DNA of 36,753 nt from Akkermansia sp. (GCA_017555205.1 JAFZGW010000025.1:1-36753), one strand, 5' to 3'; positions 1-8,636 are shown, counted from the first letter of the stretch. The notes: generated by a model not told the origin, from the letters alone. Numbers and translations are program-made.

Positions 1-169
1 TAACTCTATTTTAGAGTGTTTATAAATTTGCCCAAATGCATTTTTTATGACACCGAGGATTATCAGTCTGACATTCAATGGCTTAACTTTATTGAATCGG
101 TCAAAAACGGAAATAAACACCAGCAAATCTGGAACAGGCCCCCGCTATCGCCGGTTCATTTATTGCCCC

Positions 170-198
170 TTGCCAAGCAAAGGGAATTATGCTAGACT
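170..198 (+). promoter_or_regulatory. sigma70-type promoter of menF, probably leaderless
   Basis: TTGCCA at 170-175, a 17-nt spacer and TAGACT at 193-198. Only six bases separate the -10 box from the ATG at 205, so transcription should begin at the start codon itself. No Shine-Dalgarno is visible. The box match is moderate (5/6 and 4/6), but spacing and position repeat at other genes here. Confidence 0.55.
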
Positions 199-204
199 GG
201 GCGC

Positions 205-1242
205 ATGCAGATGCCGTATGCAGACAGAGTAGATGCCTTGTGCAGGCGGCACTGTGCCTTTGCGCTCTATGCGCTACCGGGAGATACTGAGCCGCACTTC
301 TGCATGGCGACAGATGGCCGAACGGAGCAAGATTTCATTTTCAGCAACGGATTTATACTGGCGACCTTCACTGGGCAGCAACTCTTCATCCCGGCGGAAT
401 TAGATGAACCGCCTGCGGCAGACGCTTGGCCGGAGCTACAGCAAGAGCCACTGCAAGCAGCAACCAAGCGTGAGGAATATGCCGCTAAGTTTAAACTCTA
501 TACGGATTTTATACGCAACGGGCAAGTTCGCAAAATAGTATTGGCTCGCACGGAAGATGCCGAGGTAAGGCAAGATTTTTCCCCCGTGCAGGCATTTCTG
601 CAAGCATGCACCAACCGCCCGGAGGCCTTCAAAGCGCTCGTACATACCCCGCAACACGGCACTTGGCTATTCTGTACACCGGAACTGCTCATAACCGGCA
701 GCGACAACGACTGGTACACTATGGCTCTCGCCGGCACACGCACGCCCAGTCAATTGCCATGGGATACCAAAAATCGCCGAGAGCAGGTACTGGTTACAGA
801 ATTCATGCGCGAGGTGCTCACGCCGCTGACCGACGAAATCAACGAAAGCGAACCCGAAAACCTGCGAGCAGGCAATATCGAGCACCTTTGTACCCGCTTT
901 CACCTGCGCATGCCCCCGGGCCGCCTGCTACTACTGCTGGACCAACTACCCCCTACTCCGGCCGTCTGCGGCTCGCCCGTAGAGGCTGCGCGTAAACTTT
1001 TGCTCACCTACCCCGATATTGACCGCTCATGCTATGCCGGCTACCTAGGGCCATGGGGCAAAGGCGAAGTTCATCTCTACGTTGCTCTGAGGTGCATGCA
1101 GATTTTCCCAGGCTTCTGCCGACTGTATGCCGGCGGTGGACTTATGCCCGACTCAGTCGAAGAGAGCGAGTGGCAGGAAACCGCAGCAAAAATGCAGACC
1201 ATGAGGGCGCTGCTGCACAATTTTCTTCCTACGTCAACTTGA
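205..1242 (+). CDS. menF: isochorismate synthase (MenF/EntC family)
   Basis: A 345-residue chorismate-utilising enzyme, most likely converting chorismate to isochorismate for menaquinone synthesis. The visible family signatures are KIVLAR (K110, position of the catalytic base), LAGTR (175-179), EHL (226-228), PTPAVCGSP (250-258), DRSCYAG, and a C-terminal metal-binding stretch with EESEWQET (319-326). The length fits MenF/EntC/DhbC rather than the longer TrpE or PabB. One oddity is that the usual His before PTPAV is Pro249. The start at 205 is supported by a -10 box six bases upstream. The gene appears monocistronic: 138 bp separate it from the copper ATPase, and no other men gene is in view. 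A siderophore role cannot be excluded but has no local support. Confidence 0.85.
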   Translation: MQMPYADRVDALCRRHCAFALYALPGDTEPHFCMATDGRTEQDFIFSNGFILATFTGQQLFIPAELDEPPAADAWPELQQEPLQAATKREEYAAKFKLYTDFIRNGQVRKIVLARTEDAEVRQDFSPVQAFLQACTNRPEAFKALVHTPQHGTWLFCTPELLITGSDNDWYTMALAGTRTPSQLPWDTKNRREQVLVTEFMREVLTPLTDEINESEPENLRAGNIEHLCTRFHLRMPPGRLLLLLDQLPPTPAVCGSPVEAARKLLLTYPDIDRSCYAGYLGPWGKGEVHLYVALRCMQIFPGFCRLYAGGGLMPDSVEESEWQETAAKMQTMRALLHNFLPTST

Positions 1243-1380
1243 GCTGCTACGGTTTCCTCGCCGGTTCAGGGCCCCTCTTCTAATTGCCCGATTTTTTGTA
1301 CTGAGCTTCCGCCAGCATGACAACAATTAACCTTTCCCAACTCAGCAAAAACCGTACAATAAAAGTAATTTAACGCAGTT

Positions 1381-3729
1381 ATGCGAGAGGAACAATTCAA
1401 AGTAACCGGCATGAGCTGCTCCGCTTGCTCAGCCAGAGTGGAGCGTGCCGTGGCGGTACTGCCTGGGGTGCAGAGTGTACAAGTAAACCTACTGACCGGC
1501 AGCATGCGAGTACAATTCAGCGTGGAACAGAGCGAGGCCACTATCATATCTGCGGTCGAAGCCGCAGGCTATGGTGCAGCCTTGGCTCAGGGTGCCACCA
1601 CTACGAGAAGCAATGACAGCGGACTGCGCCGCCGATTGGTACTGTCGCTAAGCATTCTGTTGCCGCTCATGGCCATTCACCACCTATGGCATGGCCTGCC
1701 CTCGGCTATCGTGCAGCTCCTGCTGGCGCTGCCAATTCTGTGGCTTAACCGAAAGTTTTTTATCAACGGGCTGAAAGGGGCTCTGAAGGGAGCAGCCAAC
1801 ATGGACACTCTGGTAGCGCTGGGTGCAGGTGCCGCTATGATGGACGGTCTGGCCAATTTCTATTTTGCCCACCGCGGGGCCTATTATTTCGAGTGTGCGG
1901 CTATGATTGTAACACTCATCACCCTGGGCAAATGGCTGGAAAGCCGAGCCACAGGCCGCACCGGCGAAGCACTGGAAAAACTGCTCGCTCTGCTGCCGCG
2001 AACCGCTACTGTTCTGCGAAACGGCACTCCCACCAACATCCCGGCAGACGCTGTGCAAGTAGGCGAAATCGTACTGGTTCGCCCCGGTGAACGCATGCCT
2101 GTGGACGGCACCGTAACTGCGGGCACCTCGGCAGCGGATGAGGCAGCCCTCACCGGTGAAAGTCTACCGGTGGAAAAAACGCCGGGAGCCTGCGTGTATG
2201 CCGGTACAGTAAACCGCAATGGCGCACTGCAAGTACGGGCAGACAAAACAGCGGCGACCAGCGCACTGGCCGACATCGTATCCCTAGTGGGCAAGGCAGC
2301 TGCCACCAAAGCCCCCATTTCTCGCCTGGCCGACCGTATATCGGGCGTGTTTGTGCCAGTTGTCGTGGCCATATCACTTCTGACAGCTCTTACTTGGCTA
2401 TTGCAGGGTGCCGGGGTGGGCTTTGCGCTATCATGCGCCATTGCCGTGCTGGTTATCAGTTGTCCCTGCGCGCTGGGACTGGCCACACCGGTAGCAATCA
2501 TGGTTGGGACAGGACGCGGGGCTGAGTGTGGTATATTGTTCCGCAACGGTACAGCACTCGAGACCGCCCGGCGCGCCACAGCCGTAGTGCTCGACAAAAC
2601 CGGCACCATCACCACCGGTCACCCGGTCGTCACCGATACCTTACCCGCTCCCGCTCACAGCAACGAAGAACTGCTGCAGCTCGCCGTCACCTTGGAGAGC
2701 GGCAGCAATCACCCGCTGGCCGAGGCCGTACTACAGGCCGCAGCAAGTCTTACACCCGAACCTTGCAACTGCTTAACTTACCTACCCGGGAGAGGCATAA
2801 CAGCGAGCATCGGCTCCGTACCCTGTGCCGCCGGAAATGCCGCCCTAATGTCCGAAATAGGCGTAAGTGTCCCCGATGTCGCCGCACTGACCGCAGCAGG
2901 TAAAACCCCGATTTTCTTCGCCCGTGGCAACGAACTCATCGGCACTCTGGCTGTGGCCGACACTATAAAGCCCGAATCACCCGCAGCCATTGCCGCCATG
3001 AAGCAAGCCGGCCTGCGCGTGCTCATGATAAGCGGCGACAACTCCCGCACGGTCCATGCCATCGCCCTACGCGCCGGGGTGGATGAAGTCCATGCCGAAG
3101 CCCTGCCGCAGGACAAGGATGCGCTGGTGCGCCGCCTGCAAGCTGAAGGGCACTGCGTTGCCATGGTGGGCGATGGAATCAACGATGCCCCCGCTCTCAC
3201 CCGAGCCGACGTCGGCATCGCCATCGGTGCCGGCACCGATATCGCCATGGAGTGCGCCGGAGTTATCCTAGTGCGCAGCAATCTGATGGACGCCGTAGCT
3301 GCTCTGCGCCTGAGCCGTGCCGTGCTGCGCAATATACGCCAAAACCTCTTCTGGGCGCTGCTTTACAACTGCTTAGCCATTCCCGTAGCAGCCGGCATTC
3401 TTTATCCCCTCACCGGTTGGCTTCTCCACCCGGCCGTGGCCGCTGCCGCCATGGGGATGAGTAGCCTTTGCGTAGTCTCCAACGCTCTGCGACTGCGCCA
3501 CTTCACCCCCACCCCACAACTCAATATGAACACCATCACCATACATGTAGACGGCATGATGTGCCCCCATTGCGAAAATCACGTCAATAAAGCACTGCTT
3601 GCCATTCCCGGAATCACCGACTGCCACGCCGATTACAAGGCAAAAACCGTCACGATTACCACCTCTCACGACGTTCCGCTCGCTACCATTCACCACACAA
3701 TAACCGAGCTCGGCTATAACATCCTCTGA
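1381..3729 (+). CDS. copA: copper-translocating P1B-type ATPase with N- and C-terminal HMA domains
   Basis: A 782-residue heavy-metal exporter of the inner membrane that uses ATP to expel Cu(I). An N-terminal HMA domain carries GMSCSAC (10-16). Paired membrane helices follow, then the actuator motif TGES (258-261), the CPC metal site in a membrane helix (361-363), the phosphorylation motif DKTGT with Asp405, an SNHPL nucleotide-binding motif and GDGINDAP. After the last helices comes a second HMA domain with GMMCPHC (Cys728 and Cys731), beginning near an internal Met716. The C-terminal domain looks like a CopZ-type chaperone fused to the pump. No copper-responsive regulator or separate chaperone gene is adjacent. 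A possible -10 box TACAAT lies at 1355-1360, but its -35 box is poor. Confidence 0.93.
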   Translation: MREEQFKVTGMSCSACSARVERAVAVLPGVQSVQVNLLTGSMRVQFSVEQSEATIISAVEAAGYGAALAQGATTTRSNDSGLRRRLVLSLSILLPLMAIHHLWHGLPSAIVQLLLALPILWLNRKFFINGLKGALKGAANMDTLVALGAGAAMMDGLANFYFAHRGAYYFECAAMIVTLITLGKWLESRATGRTGEALEKLLALLPRTATVLRNGTPTNIPADAVQVGEIVLVRPGERMPVDGTVTAGTSAADEAALTGESLPVEKTPGACVYAGTVNRNGALQVRADKTAATSALADIVSLVGKAAATKAPISRLADRISGVFVPVVVAISLLTALTWLLQGAGVGFALSCAIAVLVISCPCALGLATPVAIMVGTGRGAECGILFRNGTALETARRATAVVLDKTGTITTGHPVVTDTLPAPAHSNEELLQLAVTLESGSNHPLAEAVLQAAASLTPEPCNCLTYLPGRGITASIGSVPCAAGNAALMSEIGVSVPDVAALTAAGKTPIFFARGNELIGTLAVADTIKPESPAAIAAMKQAGLRVLMISGDNSRTVHAIALRAGVDEVHAEALPQDKDALVRRLQAEGHCVAMVGDGINDAPALTRADVGIAIGAGTDIAMECAGVILVRSNLMDAVAALRLSRAVLRNIRQNLFWALLYNCLAIPVAAGILYPLTGWLLHPAVAAAAMGMSSLCVVSNALRLRHFTPTPQLNMNTITIHVDGMMCPHCENHVNKALLAIPGITDCHADYKAKTVTITTSHDVPLATIHHTITELGYNIL

Positions 3730-3841
3730 TTTCGCCCTCAAAATCACTACCACATACATCGTAATACACATTCGTGCCTACTGATAGTCTGTGGTTTACA
3801 CATAACTCGCACAAAATGCCACAAAATAGCATCTTTTTTGC

Positions 3842-3871
3842 TTGACGAAACTACCTAAATTTGGTTATAAT
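3842..3871 (+). promoter_or_regulatory. strong sigma70-type promoter of a candidate small RNA
   Basis: TTGACG at 3842-3847, an 18-nt spacer and a perfect TATAAT at 3866-3871. It is one of the best promoters in the window, yet no convincing reading frame follows. Predicted transcription start is about 3878. Confidence 0.7.
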
Positions 3872-3877
3872 GTCCCT

Positions 3878-4050
3878 GTCCTTGGAATCAGACGTAAAAC
3901 AGATTCTTGGGTCCAAAAGGGTCCATTTCATAGGGTAGTTGGGCTCCCCCTGGTCTTCGGATCAGGGGGAGACTCCTTTCAAGGGCAAAGAGGCAAAATC
4001 ATGTCCGCGCAACGCTCCATCTTTGTGCAAGCTGCGGCTTATACCTTTCT
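3878..4050 (+). ncRNA. candidate structured small RNA of unknown family
   Basis: The 518 bp between copA and the thioredoxin-like gene have no credible protein gene but contain a strong promoter followed by strong RNA structure. A 12-bp perfect stem at 3944-3955/3960-3971 is capped by a C(UUCG)G tetraloop. It can be extended through a bulged A by pairing 3941-3943 with 3973-3975. A second hairpin pairs GGAATC (3884-3889) with GATTCT (3902-3907). It shows none of the signatures of SRP RNA, tmRNA or RNase P RNA that I know. A 6S-like RNA is conceivable from size and rod shape, but I cannot pair the two ends. The 3' end is a guess. A long untranslated leader for the next gene is less likely because that gene has its own promoter. 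Confidence 0.45.
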
Positions 4051-4212
4051 CCTCAGAAAAATAAACACAGGGCATGCCAAACCTCACTTCGAAACATAAT
4101 ACCATAACCCCACAGCATCGCGCAATCCAAATTATACCAAAGACACTCATAGAGACATAAATAGATATTGCTCGAAGTAACAAATTTACACGAAAACGGT
4201 ATGATTTTTCGA

Positions 4213-4241
4213 TTGACACATGGGTAGTGCTTTGCTAAGCT
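4213..4241 (+). promoter_or_regulatory. sigma70-type promoter, leaderless
   Basis: A perfect TTGACA at 4213-4218, a 17-nt spacer and TAAGCT at 4236-4241. The ATG at 4248 lies six bases after the -10 box, so the mRNA should start at the initiation codon. Confidence 0.7.
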
Positions 4242-4247
4242 ACGGAC

Positions 4248-4922
4248 ATGGCAATCAGTAAATATACAATAGGGCTGTTAGTTGCACTAATGGGGCTCCC
4301 CCTTACCTCAACGTCTGCCCTGGGGCAGGAGGAATTGCAACTCGACCCGGCAGTTGAAACCGAACTCAATGGCGAGGACGTTGATTCTTCTTCAAAAACA
4401 AAAAAGAAAAAAAAGAAGAAGAAGTCAGCAAAGGGAAAAGATGCAGCCGATACAGACGATAAAGCCACCGATACCAAGGAGGTCAGCAAGGTTGCCGAGG
4501 CTCTTAAGAAATTTAAGTTTATCAGCGGCAAACCAAATCTGAAAGCCGAGTACTACATATACATGTACTCCGCCAGCTGGTGTGGTTACTGCAAGATGTG
4601 CATGCCCTCAGCTGTTAAAGAATATAAAAAAATACGCAGCAGCAAGCAAGTAGAGTTTATCCTCATCAACGGCGACAAGAGCAAGGCCGAGGCAATAGCC
4701 TATATGAAGGAGTACAAAGCCAAAATGCCCTGCATTGCGTTTGATGACCTTAAAGCTACGAACTTCATGGGGCTCCCCGGCTGCGGCATGCCGGGGTTCC
4801 CGGCCATAAGTATTGCCGATAAAAACGGCAAACAGATTATCTCCCAAGTCGGAGCGAGCAAAGTGAAAGAAGTCCTCGAAAACTGGCGAGATTATACCAT
4901 TAAGCGCAAGAATGAGGATTAA
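4248..4922 (+). CDS. secreted thioredoxin-like protein with Lys-rich linker
   Basis: 224 residues. An N-terminal signal peptide (about 1-26, ending near SALG) is followed by an acidic stretch and a lysine-rich linker (about residues 50-65) encoded by an A-rich tract at 4395-4424. A thioredoxin-like domain begins near residue 100. The active-site motif is WCGYC with Cys112 and Cys115, and a further Cys at 118. A likely cis-proline follows in GFPAISI. These features indicate a periplasmic or membrane-associated thiol-disulfide protein; whether it reduces, oxidises or isomerises cannot be told. Additional cysteines (MPCIAF, GCGM) are unusual. It is transcribed alone between its own promoter and a terminator at 4952. 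It is not closely like TlpA or DsbA by motif order. Confidence 0.75.
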   Translation: MAISKYTIGLLVALMGLPLTSTSALGQEELQLDPAVETELNGEDVDSSSKTKKKKKKKKSAKGKDAADTDDKATDTKEVSKVAEALKKFKFISGKPNLKAEYYIYMYSASWCGYCKMCMPSAVKEYKKIRSSKQVEFILINGDKSKAEAIAYMKEYKAKMPCIAFDDLKATNFMGLPGCGMPGFPAISIADKNGKQIISQVGASKVKEVLENWRDYTIKRKNED

Positions 4923-4951
4923 GCTGCTCAACCACTAAGAGAAAAATACCA

Positions 4952-4983
4952 CCCGCGTGCCAACATCGACACGCGGGATTTTT
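4952..4983 (+). terminator. Rho-independent terminator after the thioredoxin-like gene
   Basis: Perfect 8-bp stem CCCGCGTG/CACGCGGG (4952-4959 with 4970-4977) followed by five T residues. Confidence 0.85.
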
Positions 4984-5000
4984 ATTACAACAAACCAGAG

Positions 5001-5036
5001 AAAAAAACCGGCCCTGCCTCATGAAGAGGCAGGGCC
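5001..5036 (-). terminator. Rho-independent terminator of the ribosomal protein operon
   Basis: Stem 5010-5020 pairs with 5026-5036 (11 bp, GC-rich) around a five-base loop. On the minus strand it is followed by a seven-T run (A residues at 5001-5007). It lies 30 bp after the rplN stop, so the operon ends there rather than continuing into rplX-rplE. Confidence 0.9.
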
Positions 5037-5066
5037 AAAGTTTCAACAAATACCCAAGAAGGGGTA

Positions 5067-5435
5067 TCAGAGCACCTCAGGTGCCAGGGAAACGATCTTC
5101 ATGAAACCTTTTTCACGAAGCTCGCGAGCCACGGGCCCGAAGATACGGGTACCCTTGGGGTTGTTGTCCTTGTCGATGACTACAACGGCGTTGGAGTCAA
5201 AGCGGAGCACGGAGCCATCATCACGACGGATGGGGGCAGCTGTGCGGACAACCACGGCCTTCACCACGCTGCCCTTCTTAACGGAGGCAGTGGGGATAGA
5301 CTCGCGAATGTGGCAGGTAATGATGTCACCGATGTGAGCCTGATCGGTACCGGACTTGCCGATAACACCAATCATCTTAGCGGTGCGGGCGCCGGTGTTG
5401 TCGGCGACCTGAACGAGGGATTCCATCTGGAGCAT
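5067..5435 (-). CDS. rplN: 50S ribosomal protein L14
   Basis: 122 residues, the standard length. It begins [16 protein letters not shown], the L14 signature, and contains the conserved [10 protein letters not shown] region and a C-terminal FGPVAREL stretch. L14 binds 23S rRNA at the subunit interface and contacts L19. It is the last gene of this operon, 22 bp after rpsQ. A strong terminator follows, so the usual downstream partners rplX, rplE, rpsN and rpsH are not co-transcribed here. Confidence 0.98.
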   Translation of the reverse strand: MLQMESLVQVADNTGARTAKMIGVIGKSGTDQAHIGDIITCHIRESIPTASVKKGSVVKAVVVRTAAPIRRDDGSVLRFDSNAVVVIDKDNNPKGTRIFGPVARELREKGFMKIVSLAPEVL

Positions 5436-5457
5436 GGTATGTAATGTCCTTTCCGGT

Positions 5458-5733
5458 TTAGTGTTTGATGATTTCCACGAGCTCCCAGCGCTTCAACTTG
5501 GAAAGCGGGCGGGTCTCACGAATGCGTACGGTATCGCCAACGTTCGCGGTCTCGTTCTCGTCGTGAGCATAGAACTTCTTGCTCTTCTTAACGATCTTCT
5601 TGAACACGGGGTGCGGCACACGGGCCACATACTCCACAACGATGGTCTTGCTCATCTTGTTGGAGACAACAACGCCGACGCGGGTCTTACGAATGCCCTG
5701 AGGCTTGGTGGTCGTAGTAGTTTCTTCGCTCAT
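5458..5733 (-). CDS. rpsQ: 30S ribosomal protein S17
   Basis: 91 residues. The core has the S17 pattern [16 protein letters not shown] and the later [16 protein letters not shown]-fold motif. S17 is a primary binder of 16S rRNA helices in the 5' domain. A short Thr-rich N-terminal extension precedes the core. Gene order rpmC-rpsQ-rplN is the standard one, with gaps of 27 and 22 bp. Confidence 0.98.
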   Translation of the reverse strand: MSEETTTTTKPQGIRKTRVGVVVSNKMSKTIVVEYVARVPHPVFKKIVKKSKKFYAHDENETANVGDTVRIRETRPLSKLKRWELVEIIKH

Positions 5734-5760
5734 TGTATAAGTCCTTAGGTTACTTCGTTA

Positions 5761-5970
5761 TCAGTTCTGTTCGGCAGCGGCGCCCTCGCCCTGAACAGTC
5801 AGGGCGCAGGCGAGTTCCTTGCGAACGATGCGGAGGCGCTGGTTGTTCTCCAGCTGACCGGTACCCTGCTGCAAGCGCAGGTTGAACAGCTCTTCGCGCA
5901 GACCACGGATGTGGGCGGCGAGCTCCTTAGCGGGCATACCGCGGAAGTCTTTAGCTTTCTTTACAGGCAT
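5761..5970 (-). CDS. rpmC: 50S ribosomal protein L29
   Basis: 69 residues, normal for L29, with the helical hairpin pattern ELAAHIRGLREELFNLRLQ and the basic QLENNQRLRIVRKELA. L29 sits near the exit tunnel next to L23, a docking point for nascent-chain factors. It lies between rplP and rpsQ as usual. Confidence 0.97.
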   Translation of the reverse strand: MPVKKAKDFRGMPAKELAAHIRGLREELFNLRLQQGTGQLENNQRLRIVRKELACALTVQGEGAAAEQN

Positions 5971-6000
5971 AATCTGTGTAATGTTAGTTGTTTACTTGGT

Positions 6001-6435
6001 TTAAGCCTGGGGCTCTACGCCCTGGCGGTATACGAAACGCGTACGGATGCCGAGCTTATTGGAAGCAAGGCGAAGTGCCTCGCGGGCGGCGGACTCGGTT
6101 ACACCGCCAACCTCGAACATGATGTTGCCGGGGCGGCATACAGCAATCCAACCCTCAACAGCACCTTTACCCTTACCCATACGGGTATCCGGCGGGCGCT
6201 TGGTGAAGCTCTTCTGCGGGAAAATGCGGATGTACACGCGACCACGACGGCGCAGGTAACGGTTGATGGCGATACGGCAAGCCTCGATCTGGTTGTTGGT
6301 TACCCAACCGCGAGTCAGTACCTGAAGGCCGAAGTCACCGAAGGCAACATAGTCACCGCTGGTAGCATTACCGCCGCGATTGCCGCGGTGCATCTTGCGG
6401 TGGTTGTCCTTCACTCGTTTAGGCATTAAAGGCAT
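6001..6435 (-). CDS. rplP: 50S ribosomal protein L16
   Basis: 144 residues from the first ATG ([10 protein letters not shown]), or 141 from the second Met; both match how L16 commonly begins. Diagnostic segments are [10 protein letters not shown], the [16 protein letters not shown] region, and [20 protein letters not shown]16 organises the A-site side of the peptidyl transferase region. Order rpsC-rplP-rpmC is standard. Confidence 0.97.
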   Translation of the reverse strand: MPLMPKRVKDNHRKMHRGNRGGNATSGDYVAFGDFGLQVLTRGWVTNNQIEACRIAINRYLRRRGRVYIRIFPQKSFTKRPPDTRMGKGKGAVEGWIAVCRPGNIMFEVGGVTESAAREALRLASNKLGIRTRFVYRQGVEPQA

Positions 6436-6483
6436 ATTTTATATCTCCTGTAATCGTTAAAGGTTCTTATGATGTGTAGGGGA

Positions 6484-7218
6484 TTAAGCATCGCGGCGAT
6501 CACCACGGTCACGACGGGGGCGAGCCGGGCGGTTGTTCGGGCGGCCGGAGGGAGCAGCACCGGGAACTTCCGGGCGTTTGTTGATCCAGCACTTAATACC
6601 AATGATACCGTAGAGAGTGCGAGCCTCGGCAAAACCGTAGTCGATGGGGGCACGCAGGGTCTGAAGCGGTACTTTACCTTCGCGGTACTGCTCGGCACGA
6701 GCAATGTCGGCACCACCCAAACGGCCGGCGCAACGAATGCGGATACCCTCAGCACCGAAGTCCATGGCAACCTGAACGGCACGCTTCATGGCACGACGGA
6801 AAGATACGCGGCGCTCAAGCTGAGTGGCGATGTTCTCAGCAACAAGCTGAGCATCGAGCTCGGGCTGGCGAATCTCCATGATGTCGAGCTTCACCTGAGC
6901 ACCACCGCAAAGCTTGCTGAGTGCTGCAGTCATGTCTTCGATATTTTTACCCTTGGGTCCGATAACGAGACCGGGACGAGCGGTAGCGATGGTCACGCGA
7001 ACGCTGTTCCAAGCACGCTCGATGGTGATGCGGGAGATAGCGGGGGAAGATCCCTTGAGGTCGCTGTTGAGCTTAGCGGTGTAGTCCTTGATGAACTTAC
7101 GGATCTTGAGGTCCTCGTGGAGCTTGGTGGCATAGTCCTTGCCGGTAGCATACCACTTGGAGCGCCAGTCTTTAGTAACGGCCAGACGGAAGCCGATAGG
7201 ATTTACTTTCTGTCCCAT
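6484..7218 (-). CDS. rpsC: 30S ribosomal protein S3
   Basis: 244 residues, beginning [14 protein letters not shown] as S3 does. It has a KH type II domain with the [10 protein letters not shown] loop and a C-terminal S3 domain with the [12 protein letters not shown] motif. S3 forms part of the mRNA entry tunnel. The tail beyond about residue 220 is a disordered Arg/Pro/Asp-rich extension. It lies 28 bp downstream of rplV. Confidence 0.98.
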   Translation of the reverse strand: MGQKVNPIGFRLAVTKDWRSKWYATGKDYATKLHEDLKIRKFIKDYTAKLNSDLKGSSPAISRITIERAWNSVRVTIATARPGLVIGPKGKNIEDMTAALSKLCGGAQVKLDIMEIRQPELDAQLVAENIATQLERRVSFRRAMKRAVQVAMDFGAEGIRIRCAGRLGGADIARAEQYREGKVPLQTLRAPIDYGFAEARTLYGIIGIKCWINKRPEVPGAAPSGRPNNRPARPRRDRGDRRDA

Positions 7219-7246
7219 AGTGTTTGTATATGTGCTTGTGTTGTGG

Positions 7247-7585
7247 TTATGCCTCGGCGTTGGCGAGGATGACGGTGATGTGGGAGGTGCGCTTGCGAAT
7301 CATGTTGGCGGAACCGCGGGCACGAGCCATTGTACGGCGGAAGGTAGGACCTTCGTCGACCATGACGCTCTTGAGCACGAGCTCATCAGCGGAGAGGCCA
7401 TTGTTGTTCTCGGCATTGGCTACGGCGGCCTTCAGAGTCTTGTTGAGGAGGTAGGCGCCCTTCTTGGGAGTGTAGCTGAGCACGTCAGTAGCCTGAGAAA
7501 CAGACATACCCTGAACGGCAGCGGCTACATCGCGCATCTTCTTCGCAGAGATGCGAGCGTTCTTGTATACTGCTTTAACTTCCAT
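7247..7585 (-). CDS. rplV: 50S ribosomal protein L22
   Basis: 112 residues, matching L22. The N-terminal part reads [14 protein letters not shown] and the C-terminal beta-hairpin region contains [21 protein letters not shown], the loop that lines the exit tunnel. Normally rplV follows rpsS directly. Here a 711-bp gene for an exported coiled-coil protein separates them. Confidence 0.97.
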   Translation of the reverse strand: MEVKAVYKNARISAKKMRDVAAAVQGMSVSQATDVLSYTPKKGAYLLNKTLKAAVANAENNNGLSADELVLKSVMVDEGPTFRRTMARARGSANMIRKRTSHITVILANAEA

Positions 7586-7606
7586 TGTTATGGTATTTGT
7601 TGAAGA

Positions 7607-8317
7607 TTAATCATTATTTGTTACGGAAACACTGTCACCGACTGCTATAGAGAGGGCAGGATTGAGCTGGCGTTGTACCAGCATACCTGCGACTTTCTTG
7701 CGAACATCAGTCACGATTGCACGTGCGATTGCCTGGTCACCGCGGGATACCTGCATGGGCATGCCCACTTCCACCTTGCCCTCACGACCGGCGTTGATGA
7801 CGATAAGGCCACTCTCTGAGTCTATGCTCAGCACTCGGGCATCTGTCAGCGTACCGGTGAGGTCATTCTGCGGAGCCTGGCGCAGCCCAAGGGCTACATC
7901 GAGCTCTCGCAGCGCGGCCTCCAGAGCCTGACGGGCAGCGGCATCTTCCACCAATGCACCGCGTGTATAAGCGGTGACAGCAGCAGAGAGCATGAGGGCG
8001 GACTGTCGCAGCGTATCAAGCTCGGCATTTGCTGCCTCGAGCTGAGCTGCTGTGTCAATCAAGCGCTCCTCACCGCTACCAAGTGCTGCGCCTCCGAGAG
8101 CCTCCAATCTGGAGCGGATTTCGCGCAGCTGGCGGCGAGCTTCATCGGCATCTGCCCTGGAGAGGGCATAGCTTTCACGAAGCGTGACGACCTGGCGTTC
8201 GAGTTGTGCGATCTTGTGTTCCGCAGCACCACTGTCCCCCTCGCCTGCACCGGCAACCATACCCATACCGCAAAGGGCAAAGGTGAGAAGCACGGAGTTG
8301 AGACGAGGTGCGGACAT
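7607..8317 (-). CDS. exported coiled-coil protein of unknown function, inside the S10 operon
   Basis: 236 residues. An N-terminal signal peptide (about 1-24, LLTFALCGMGMVAGAG) is followed by a long heptad-like region (about 32-115, rich in Leu, Glu, Arg and Ala) and a further Ala-rich helical stretch. A C-terminal domain (about 155-236) with alternating hydrophobic residues and turns such as GREGKVEVGMPMQVSRGD suggests a small beta-barrel. The gene lies between rpsS and rplV with 21-bp gaps on both sides and the same orientation, so it should share ribosomal-level transcription. I do not recognise it as a ribosomal protein, and the signal peptide argues against that. A cell-envelope or stalk-like role is possible but only inferred from architecture. 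Confidence 0.8.
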   Translation of the reverse strand: MSAPRLNSVLLTFALCGMGMVAGAGEGDSGAAEHKIAQLERQVVTLRESYALSRADADEARRQLREIRSRLEALGGAALGSGEERLIDTAAQLEAANAELDTLRQSALMLSAAVTAYTRGALVEDAAARQALEAALRELDVALGLRQAPQNDLTGTLTDARVLSIDSESGLIVINAGREGKVEVGMPMQVSRGDQAIARAIVTDVRKKVAGMLVQRQLNPALSIAVGDSVSVTNND

Positions 8318-8338
8318 GTGGCAGAGTGCGGGTTACTA

Positions 8339-8608
8339 TTACTTCTTGCCGATACCGCCGTGCGCCTTGAAGATACGCGTGGGGGCGAATTCACCGAGCT
8401 TGTGGCCGACCATGTTCTCCGTTACATACACGGTGGCAAAAGTCTTGCCGGTGTGTACGAGGAAAGTGAGGCCAACGAAATCCGGAATGACCATGGAGGC
8501 GCGGCTCCAGGTTTTGATCGGCTTGCGGTCCCCGCTCTGAAGCTGGGCGTCAACCTTGTCGAGAAGAGGCTGGCTTACGAAGGGTCCTTTTTTGAGGGAA
8601 CGTCCCAT
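8339..8608 (-). CDS. rpsS: 30S ribosomal protein S19
   Basis: 89 residues, beginning [11 protein letters not shown] and containing [14 protein letters not shown] and the [17 protein letters not shown]-terminal signature. S19 sits in the 30S head with S13 near the tRNA sites. It is 28 bp downstream of rplB; the next gene is not rplV but the coiled-coil insertion. Confidence 0.98.
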   Translation of the reverse strand: MGRSLKKGPFVSQPLLDKVDAQLQSGDRKPIKTWSRASMVIPDFVGLTFLVHTGKTFATVYVTENMVGHKLGEFAPTRIFKAHGGIGKK

Positions 8609-8636
8609 TGTTCTAAGTGATATTGAAGGTTAAAAA

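Noticed and set aside
1..60. Short inverted repeat CTCTA/TAGAG at the left edge
   Set aside because: It may be an AT-rich terminator of a gene outside the window, but the five-bp stem is too short to call.
4065..4083. CACAGGGCA...AAACC, reminiscent of a c-di-GMP-I riboswitch core
   Set aside because: Order and spacing of the rest of the motif are absent, and no leader connects it to the downstream gene, which has its own promoter.
3842..4099. An 85-residue open frame after copA
   Set aside because: Its first codon lies inside the -35 box of a strong promoter, and it runs through RNA hairpins. No protein-like features are visible.
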